Shown here piece by piece: positions 56,248 through 64,000 of a stretch of DNA of 64,000 bases; positions within the stretch are counted from its first letter, which is position 1; each line of letters begins with the position of its first letter. A model generated the notes under the pieces. The model was given only the letters and a program-made list of their open reading frames with translations. It did no database searches and was not told the origin of the DNA. Both the position numbers and the translations under genes were made by a program. This stretch comes from Incurvaria masculella (lineage: Eukaryota; Arthropoda; Insecta; Lepidoptera; Incurvariidae), in the NCBI GenBank assembly GCA_946894095.1, contig OX335647.2:16138001-16202000 (forward strand), written 5' to 3'.

Positions 56248-57756
56248 CTAGGTATCACTGTCGGGTGGCGCCATCGTGAGGTCGGTGATGTCCTTCACGA
56301 TCATATGAGCCACCTGCCACGCCATCTCTTCCTCCACCCGCGCGCCGGCACTCGGTACCAGCTTATTCACCATCTTCCTCAGCACTGACGTCTCCTTCTT
56401 GTCTGGATCGGGCTCCAGCTTGGACTCGAACCTTCCGAGGCTGTTTATCCTCCCTAAACTCAAACCGTCTTGCCTTTTACGCTGCCACAGCGAGTCGGCG
56501 TTGTACAGCTGGTTCGAGTCTATCGACATGTCTGGTACAGAGTGGTTGCGTCTCCTGCTACGGAAATGGGGATCGCCCATGGCGAGCAGAGTGTTCTGAG
56601 TGTTAATACTGAACTCGCTGCTGCAGTCCGACAGGGATTTCTTGTGTGAAAGCCAAGATTTGTCTACGGTGTTGATCATTTCCGAGAGATACTTGAAGTA
56701 GAGCTCGGATTCAAGAAACAATTTGACATATCGGCTGAGAGTCTTGTGGACGATTCGGAACGGTGTGTGGAAGCAGTTTGGAAGTGGACCCCCCTCCCGG
56801 CAGATGTTCTCCTCTACCATTGATCGAACCGCGGTAGGAAATCCGATAGGATTGGAGGCTTGGAGTGAAAAGTACTTATCGTACAAGATAATTGCATCGT
56901 CTTGTGCTTGGTCCGGATCATATGATCCACCGGTAATCAAATTATCACTAAAGTTTAGGAGCGCCATGAGGAATTCTAGCAGTACGCTGCACGATTCCTG
57001 TTCCAAAAATTCGGTAAAATAAAATAGGGTCATTTCGTTGTAGAGTATATCGTCGAGAGTGAGAGAGCCGTTTGTAAGAATGTCGACTTGAGCCTTTGTG
57101 TACAATGGGCTCCGGAGGAATCCTTCTAAGTGTACATTTTCCAGTTGCCGGTACACAATTTCTTGTGCAACTCTGAAACAGTCTGCATCCACTAGCCCTT
57201 CTGGGTGGCAAATGTTTGATATTACCATATTTCTAATATTATCAGGTAGATCTAGTCTGTGCGGTGCTTCTAAAGCTATGTACTTCTTGAATAAGTCGAC
57301 TGCAAGGTCGACAACAGCCCTCGATTCTCCAAGGTTATTGACTTGCAGTTTTGTTTCGTCGCCGTTGGAATAAGAGTTAAGGAAACGGGGCTGCCCAGAA
57401 GCTAATTTACCGCTACAGCTAGCAGGTTCATCTTCCACTTGACAGTTATCACCTTTAAAGTTAATCTTTGTTGGCAGAGGATTTTGAATGGCTTTTATGG
57501 AAGAATCGAGACTTGTAGTTCGTGCAAGTTTTCTATGCCTCCAGTTTAGGGTTTCACTTTGATCATGAGTCGCTGACCGTTTGAAGTGTTCGACGTCCAA
57601 CCAAAACTTGATCAAATTGATGGCCGAATTAGATTCCATGTACTGAACAAAATAGCTCAGCGTATTTCTATCCGACAGAACATCGTTAAGGCCCATCGTA
57701 AGCCTGGATTTCTTCGTCACCAGAAGCGATGGATCTGGAACTAAGAACAAGCTCAT
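56248..57756 (-). CDS. AKAP10: A-kinase anchor protein 10 homologue (D-AKAP2), intronless
   Basis: 502 residues from ATG at 57756 (context CTAAAATGA). First RGS domain about 30-220, split by a roughly 80-residue polar insert (65-145) as in vertebrate D-AKAP2: DVLSDRNTLSYFVQYMES ... DLFKKYIALEAPHRLDLP ... FLRSPLY. Second RGS about 235-360: YNEMTLFYFTEFLEQE ... LYDKYFSLQASNPIGFP ... ELYFKYL. A Ser/Arg linker follows, then an amphipathic helix at about 474-494 (VEEEMAWQVAHMIVKDI), the PKA regulatory-subunit binding site, close to the mammalian sequence. The last residues DSDT may be a PDZ-type tail. It is shorter than human AKAP10 (662), mainly at the N-terminus. The family tethers PKA and binds Rab GTPases through the RGS domains at endosomes and mitochondria. 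One uninterrupted exon encodes everything, which is unusual and may indicate a retrocopy or intron loss. A possible acceptor lies just upstream of the ATG (CTTTAG on the minus strand), so a 5' UTR intron cannot be excluded. Confidence 0.92.
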   Translation of the reverse strand: MSLFLVPDPSLLVTKKSRLTMGLNDVLSDRNTLSYFVQYMESNSAINLIKFWLDVEHFKRSATHDQSETLNWRHRKLARTTSLDSSIKAIQNPLPTKINFKGDNCQVEDEPASCSGKLASGQPRFLNSYSNGDETKLQVNNLGESRAVVDLAVDLFKKYIALEAPHRLDLPDNIRNMVISNICHPEGLVDADCFRVAQEIVYRQLENVHLEGFLRSPLYTKAQVDILTNGSLTLDDILYNEMTLFYFTEFLEQESCSVLLEFLMALLNFSDNLITGGSYDPDQAQDDAIILYDKYFSLQASNPIGFPTAVRSMVEENICREGGPLPNCFHTPFRIVHKTLSRYVKLFLESELYFKYLSEMINTVDKSWLSHKKSLSDCSSEFSINTQNTLLAMGDPHFRSRRRNHSVPDMSIDSNQLYNADSLWQRKRQDGLSLGRINSLGRFESKLEPDPDKKETSVLRKMVNKLVPSAGARVEEEMAWQVAHMIVKDITDLTMAPPDSDT

Positions 57757-58458
57757 TTTAGATTATTTTTATATATTATTCCTAAAGTCATTTGGTAATA
57801 AAGTCGATTAACACTAATCAGGCACTTCAGTAACTATCACGTCCAGTAGTCAGACAACCTGCATCAACCGATTCCAGTGCCCCCTGTCACTCCCTCCTAT
57901 AGACAGGCCCGCCTTCTGCTTAGTATTAAAGAGCCCTTGTGAAGAAGCATTGAGCCCGTATTGCTACGTATGCTCCAATTGGCAACATTTTAGTTGGCGG
58001 GGTTGTAAACTGATATTTGTCATGAACTGTTGCATACAGCATGAATTGTTGAAAATACCTTCTTCGGAAATCGTTTCCAAGGTGTAGGTGATTGAAGGTG
58101 GACCAGGCGAGCTGTGCTGTGCTAAGCCCACTTGTGGGGGCTCTGGAGGCCGAACGGGGCAGCCAGACCTGCCTTTAGCTGAAAAAATAACACCATTTTG
58201 TTCATTCTTTTCATTATGTTTACTAGCCGAAGTATGAAGGCTGAAGTATGTATCTCCACTCGGCGAAAGTTGTTTCCCTACTTGAAGGTAGTTTCACCTT
58301 TGGCGCCCCAAATTCAGAGATGGCTAGCACGGAAAGTATGAGATGGTGAAAAAAAAATATTTAGAAGACATTATTGGTCATTTGTCATTTGATTCGGTGA
58401 AAAATCTGAAAATGTCAAAAAATTGTTCTCAAATTGCAAAAAATAACAGGTGGTTAAA
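57757..58458. other. upstream flank of AKAP10, no other gene seen
   Basis: Presumed promoter and 5' UTR for the minus-strand gene, GC-moderate at about 57860-57960. Around 58090-58190 is a GC-richer stretch with no frame. Nothing more is recognised. Confidence 0.35.
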
Positions 58459-58735
58459 AATCCAGCCAAGTGCGAGTCAGACTCGCACACGAAGGGTTCC
58501 GTGCCATCGTACTAGATTTAAGACAAAAAAATCACATTTTTTGTATGGGGGGCTCCTTTATTTTTAAATTTTACCTATTTGTTAACAACAAACTAAATAC
58601 CCACTCTGTGAAAATTTCAGCTGCCTATCCTAATACGGTTCATGAGATACATCCCTGTGACGGACGGACAGATGGACGTAATATGGTTCTGTTGGCACCC
58701 TTTGGCTATGGAACCCTAACAAGAAAACATGTTCA
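58459..58735 (+). repeat. lepidopteran dispersed repeat, longer copy
   Basis: Contains 'aagtgcgagtcagactcgcacacgaagggttccgt' at the left and 'cctttggctatggaaccctaac' at the right, with 'gacggacggacaga' inside. Same family as 52500-52692. The two ends share a short inverted 'gggttccgt/ggaaccct' motif. Confidence 0.68.
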
Positions 58736-60707
58736 GTGATAGTCATGTTACACTTGATAAATATTTGGTCGCCATCGTAGTTCGCCGTGCGGGGCGGATC
58801 GTTCTGGTGCCAACTTTATGGAGCTGGTCTACTTTCTGGTCATTGACTCTTGAAAATTGACTCTTGTCAATTTTCATTGAAATTTATGAAGAAGCAGTCC
58901 ATGCATTGTTTAGTACAATGCGATTCAAATAAGAATAGGATGGGATCACCGCAATTTTGAATGTCAAACTGGTAAAACCCTCACTTCATTTAACAAACTT
59001 CAGTACGAAGTGCAAATAAAGGTTCTACAAAAATATATATAATAAACATTTTGACAAAATAATTTATTTTAACTAAATATTTATTTGAAGAACAGATATT
59101 AAAAGAACACTCAACAATGCGATAACAAACAAAATGAACGAATAAAACAATGCAACTGTGGCACTTTTGAGGACACCCGACACAAACATAATAACAAATA
59201 AACAGAAAACAGATAAACACAGATAGCAAATAACAGCTCCCCTACTCGTTTAACTGTATATTCTGTGACAGGCACTTAATGTAATCTTACTGTGTAGATT
59301 CATGTATTGTTGTCTTGTGTCGCTGTCCGGCAAGGCAGAGCCGCTACAAAACAAGGAAACGCAAAAGCATGTAGACGCACATACTTGGATCAAACCTCGA
59401 TTCTGGTGGATGGAAAAAAGCGTTAGGCTTCCTTTGATATTGAAGAAAATGTTTCCCATGTAAACCCGAGCGGTAAAACTTTCCCGCGAAAATTCAAGTC
59501 ACGAGCCCCGTCCTATTCTTATTTGAGTCGCATTGTAAGTATGTAATTCCACTTCTTACAGTTTAGGTAATGTACCATGATGCTAAGTAGCTTATAAGTT
59601 GGATATAAGCGAACAGAGAGAGTGACGGCAGACATTATTTTATAAGTAGTAGAGAGGCAACAAACACTTATACTTGGACTTAAAGCTATTTTCATCCATT
59701 CATAAATACTGCACAGATAAATTAAGTGAGAAAACTGCACCAAAAACCCGTGCAAAAATACTTTTATTTTATGTAGGTGGTATACCTGTCATAAGGTGTT
59801 TTGTAGATAATTTATTTTAGATGTACTTGAAAATACTATACTATACTTGAAAATCAGGGCACGCTATCCTGTGAAAAACAGGAGTCGGTGGTGCAGGTGA
59901 TGAGATGCCTACCGCCATTTTCTACCGAAGAAGAAGGTTGAAACCAAGAGTTAACTAGCCGTATAAGTTTTAGTAAATATCACGTAAAGCACTGACCTGC
60001 ATTTTTTTTTATCTAGAAGACGAATTGGCTAAATGTAAAAAGGGGCGAAGCAATTGGGTAATTACCAGCGCTCTTCCAGAACTTGATCATGTCGTTTACA
60101 TTTGTGGTTTTCAACCCGAGCTGGGTTCCGACATGTAGGTTGCAACGTCACGAATCCGGCAACGATTACCGTAGCGTGGGTAAGCACTTGATATCCGCAG
60201 GAATAATTCACAATCACAATTGAAAACGTAAACAATAATACCAGAGGTGTCGCAAATATCCCAGCGAACTGTTTTCATTTCATCATACTTCGTAGATTGC
60301 TATCTCTTTTTTTCCTTGAACGCCACCTGCTTAGGACTAGTAAAGAATTGTATGTAATCTAGAAAAAAGTGACAATGAACAAGTTCGGTAGTGTGAACGT
60401 GGAACACAGATTAGAGAGATTGTAAAAACGGTTCATGACATCACACATCCTTTTTTTTATTATACTTATCCTTATGGAAAGGAAAGGTCTTCTATTTTTA
60501 AAATATTTATATTACTTAATCTATTGTACGTCTTCAATTGTTATACAAATTATTTTCTTCAGCGGACCAAAGGTTTCTTGAGTTTCTAGTAATATTTCGA
60601 TGTTTAACGGGATTTTATTACCACACATTACTAAAGTTATTTTTTAGTGTCTTTTTCGGTCGTATATTTCTTAAAGGTCGTCAGGGGGATCGAAAATTGC
60701 ACGGCAA
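58736..60707. other. intergenic DNA, no gene seen
   Basis: AT-rich, with only short unconnected frames. No repeat from the other families is recognised. Confidence 0.4.
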
Positions 60708-61311
60708 GGGCTGCAACATCTCCAAAACGTGGGTTTTAGGCATTTTATTGAATCCAAAGCCAAACTGCATTGCAGAATCTGAGGATCCTATACCGTTGCA
60801 GAAAGTTCTTTTCACCCGTACAATTACTACCTACTTCTGTACAAATCACAGATTAGGCCGGTGATAGAATACTGAAGCCACAAATGGGAAGTAGTGCCCA
60901 GCACCTGTTGCCCCAGACGATTTGTGTGTTCTACAGGTACTACCATGGACGTTGCTCTGGAACTTCCATCCCTTATTCTTCGTCATCCTACCTATATCCG
61001 GAGCATCCGCCGCAAAGAATCAGAACCCCCTTTGTGGTTGACATTAGGCTTTTGAGAGCGAACCGTTGCGAACTAATTTGTCTGCTACACCGCCATGATA
61101 TGGAACTGTCTGCCGGCGGGTGCCTTTCCTCATATCTATAACCTGGGAGCCATCAAGCGTAATTTGAACAAGCTCGATGGCTCAGCGATAGGCCGCTAAT
61201 CCGCTGGTATGGTACCTCGCTGGGCGTGGTTTCGCGAGGCGCCGTGTATTCGGCTTTTCTGAGCATCTTTGCTCCTCAGTACAGTTGCCATATTGGTTTT
61301 TCATAAAAAAA
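60708..61311 (+). repeat. second, 5'-truncated copy of the jockey-type LINE
   Basis: Collinear with about 32606-33308 of the intact copy: starts GGGCTGCAACATCTCC and carries the same 3' UTR ('cgctgggcgtggtttcgcgaggcg') and a short A-tail (61304-61311). Internal deletions and frameshifts, notably near 60900-60930, make it non-coding. Confidence 0.88.
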
Positions 61312-61324
61312 GTACTTCGGGATT

Positions 61325-61540
61325 TCGGGGTTAATAATTCAAAAGATTCTGCATGAAGCTCATGGTGTGAGAAAGCTGGTCTCCCGTTGGATCTCGCATT
61401 CGTTTTCCGACGACTTGAAGGATTGAAAGAATTTGCGGAATCAATTAAAACCCTTCGAGGGCGTTTTCTGTGTTTTGAATTTGTTCGTATCCTAAGATCA
61501 AGAATTTGTCACGATCGTTTGTTCCTCAAACGATTTCGGA
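61325..61540 (+). pseudogene. mariner transposase N-terminal remnant
   Basis: Frame reads LLIQKILHEAHGVRKLVSRW then ISHSFSDDLKD, like the mariner block 'ILHEHLGVRKLCSRWIPH.LT'. Stops follow. Short, so moderate confidence. Confidence 0.55.
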
Positions 61541-63440
61541 TGGTTGGGATAAGAATTTACACATAAAATACCTACCTATAATCTAGAATAAAATGGCTTT
61601 CCCGAGAAAACTGTTTAAAATTATATACGGACGAACTCGTAGGTAACCGCAAGTAAATGCATTCGTTTTATTAACTTAGTAAATGATGGGGTGGCGGACT
61701 ACACGGCCAAGGTTGTCTCTACCTAAAAATACATGTCTGTTAAAGACAGCTACAAAGTAGATACCTCTTGCCTACAACAGCGACTTATAAAGATAGACAT
61801 ATAAATAAAGCCCAACCTAGGATAGTCGTGTATATAGCATTTTTAACAATGAATGATTCCTTGTTATCCCGTTAGAATTCAAGGTGAACATTAGGTATCG
61901 ACGGTACTACGGTTTCTCAACACGGTGACATATATAGCACTATTGGGTGTAGAGATAGCTTCTTCGCCGGTATCATCTACCTACTAACTTTGCAGCTGGT
62001 CTTGTCATCTAAGTTCGGCACCAAGAAAACGTTCTTGGAGAGTCGTTACCCTATCAGTGTTGTTTTCAGTTGCTTTACTAGGTTTTTGAAATTTTCGATT
62101 CTGAAATATACAGTCAAAATCTACGTCTGTACGTTTCTATTTTTTTTTATATACCTTTTAGATTGGAAAATGTTCGCTAAATCAGTGGAAAAAGTTGTAT
62201 TGTTTTACCTTCATTTTAGATTTTTTTATTGAAAAATAACGATATCTACAAAAAAAACCATGCGGTCATAGAATGAAGCTTTCTAAAGTTATTAAAATTG
62301 GAAGACGATTTCACTAGTTCATGGCAGTCGCCGTGAAAAATGGCCAAGAATGCATTTCTTAATATTTTCAAATCTTCGATTTCCGCTGCCTTTACGACAG
62401 AATAAATCACTGAAGGCGAATGATATGAGTCAAATTTTACTTTACTTGTTGATATTGAACAGTAGAACGGCGATTATCCGGACTACTTAATTGGGATCAG
62501 AGGTCTTTTTCGGACTACCCTCTTTTTATGTACATGTATGTACGTACAGCTAGTTTTTTGAAGAAGAAAGAGTTGTGATCCATATTTTAATAATTGTAAC
62601 ATAAACATATATGATTGAAAAATCATATTAATTTTAATCAAATTAAGTAGGTGGTATGTATAATTATATGGTTATAACGGTGCTTGGGCATGGCCATAAC
62701 AAATAAAACAAAAAAATATAGATTAGTATATACGTCATACAAGTCTCTACGAAAAAATAAACGCGTGGCAGATCTAGTCAATGTTTGATGGAAAATCTAA
62801 GTTTCGGAGAACATTTAGTAATAATGGCTACTCACATGTAACAAACGAATAGCATTCATGTATAAAAATGCACATGAAAATGTTTCCCTGACGTTATTCC
62901 ATAACATAGAATATAAATTAGTAGCTTCGACAATTTTGGACATGATTAAAATTAATAGTGGCTCAAATTGGTCCAGACTTCACCACTCTGTTTTTATCAA
63001 CTGTTGATCAGAATAGAATAGCACATTAATTAATAGTATTGCGGGGTATATCGTTTATTATTTTACTATTGCTTGAAAAATTAGGTCATTTTACTTACGT
63101 TCGCTGTTACCAAGTAAAATATTCTGGTCCAAAATAAACGTTAGAGTCCAAAGATGGAGGATTTCTCATGTTACTTACATACTCATCTTAAATATTTATA
63201 TATATTTATTAAAACAATATTTTTTGACATTGAGCAAAAAACCGTTAGTTTGATGAACTTATTTATGGCCATCTTGCCTTCATAGGTAGTTACCATCGCG
63301 ATAATTACGTAAGAGATGAGCGAACCAGTCAGGTGCACAGCGAGGCTATCGACCTAACCGGCCGCCGAAGAACTGTTATGCGGTTGGAACTTGATCGTGC
63401 AAGCACGTCCAGTCCGTGGGAAGAGCGACTAATCGCAAAA
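61541..63440. other. AT-rich intergenic DNA, no gene seen
   Basis: Mostly A/T, with no supported frame; a short 'gtacatgtatgtacgtac' repeat lies near 62530. The final part is upstream sequence of the gene at 63492; an initiator-like TCTCAGTT lies at about 63443-63450. Confidence 0.4.
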
Positions 63441-63491
63441 CGTCTCAGTTGGCCTCCCCAGTTCAGCATTGTAACACGCGTCGGTCGCAGG

Positions 63492-64000
63492 ATGTGCACT
63501 AAAGTCATGTACATATTCGTAGGTATGATGGTGTGTGTCATGGCCATGGAGTTCTCGGTTGCCGAGGTCATGGACCAGAGCCAGTCCGGCGACCTGAACG
63601 TTCAGGTCAACTTGAGGAACGTGGAGATAGTCGCACTGCTGGGTGGGAGTCGCGAACAGTACACGGTAAAATATTATGTTATCCTTGCCCTGCCAACATT
63701 TTTAAGATACAGTTCGTCGGCTCATTGAAGTCCAGTTCGATCTTGTGCGAAGAAAAGTCACGGTGATTTAAGATGATTAAACATCAAAAACTTTTTTGAT
63801 CTACTAATGGTTGTATCAAGTCATCTAAAATATGAATTCTCATATCTACTTATTTTTTCTATCAATGCCTTAGTTTTTACTTATAATCGCTTGATTTTAT
63901 TCTAGTGGATCCATGCTGTGCATGTGGTTCCTATCTACGACCTGATCCGGAGGAGGAGACGATTAAATAAACGATATTCAGTTTTAGGGAGATTGGCTAA
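63492..64000 (+). CDS. small signal-peptide protein, 3' end beyond the window
   Basis: Exon 1 is 63492-63665, donor ACG|GTAAAA; exon 2 starts at 63906 after a TTTATTCTAG acceptor and is open to the window end. The product begins MCTKVMYIFVGMMVCVMAME, a signal peptide, followed by GDLNVQVNLRNVEIVALLGG and, in exon 2, WIHAVHVVPIYDL then RRRRRLNKR. The strongly basic run could be a prohormone-convertase site or a nuclear/membrane-proximal basic patch. An in-frame upstream ATG at 63378 would bury the signal peptide, so I prefer 63492. I do not recognise the family. The last two bases in the window (AA after GCT) could begin a stop codon. Confidence 0.55.

Noticed and set aside
60538..60864. 108-codon plus-strand frame near the second LINE copy
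   Set aside because: It starts in unrelated AT-rich DNA and runs into frame-shifted LINE sequence; no real gene.

Overview
This window is eukaryotic: AT-rich, with spliced genes, and saturated with transposable-element debris. Insect proteins, a tRNA-derived SINE with a poly-A tail, TTAA-flanked MITEs, a Transib with CGGCG target duplications, and several dispersed repeats I recognise from moth and butterfly genomes point to a lepidopteran nuclear chromosome. No bacterial, organellar or CRISPR-type feature is present.

Host genes. (1) Three members of an uncharacterised small-protein family ending in a two-cysteine 'C-x3-G-...-G-x-C-R-E-I/V-W' module lie within 17.5 kb: a 76-codon reading frame at 3.25 kb (+), a secreted ten-repeat polyprotein at 8.05-9.37 kb (-), and a 74-residue secreted peptide at 20.4 kb (-). 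(2) At 16.7-18.5 kb (+) is a secreted or membrane, prion-like His/Tyr/Pro/Gln- then Gly/Tyr-rich glycoprotein with a duplicated Cys-bounded module. (3) At 46.0-51.9 kb (+) is a seven-exon, seven-transmembrane receptor of the GPR143/OA1 type; every exon boundary can be placed in phase. (4) At 56.2-57.8 kb (-) is an intronless AKAP10/D-AKAP2 homologue with two RGS domains and a C-terminal PKA-binding helix. (5) At 63.5 kb (+) is a small signal-peptide protein with a basic tail, cut by the window end.

Mobile DNA. 23.09-36.48 kb is one Ty3/Gypsy LTR element: 238-bp LTRs that look identical by eye, TSD AGTG. It contains a Transib (24.79-28.77 kb; TIR starting CACGGTG, TSD CGGCG, RAG1-core-like transposase with its central part missing) and a 5'-truncated non-LTR retrotransposon with an open reading frame (30.60-33.32 kb, TSD ACTC). 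A 110-bp minisatellite expanded beside the Transib. 36.7-44.75 kb is a second nest: an RTE-type LINE split by an antisense BEL/Pao fragment, itself split by an 824-bp TA-flanked MITE and by about 3.7 kb of unidentified AT-rich DNA. Four copies of a piggyBac-like MITE, about ten SINE copies, a second MITE family, Tc1/mariner remnants and LINE 3' ends fill the rest.

The host genes do not form a pathway. The main candidate for undescribed biology is the CREIW two-cysteine cluster. The nested Gypsy is the most informative structural object, because its LTRs look young while its interior is wrecked.
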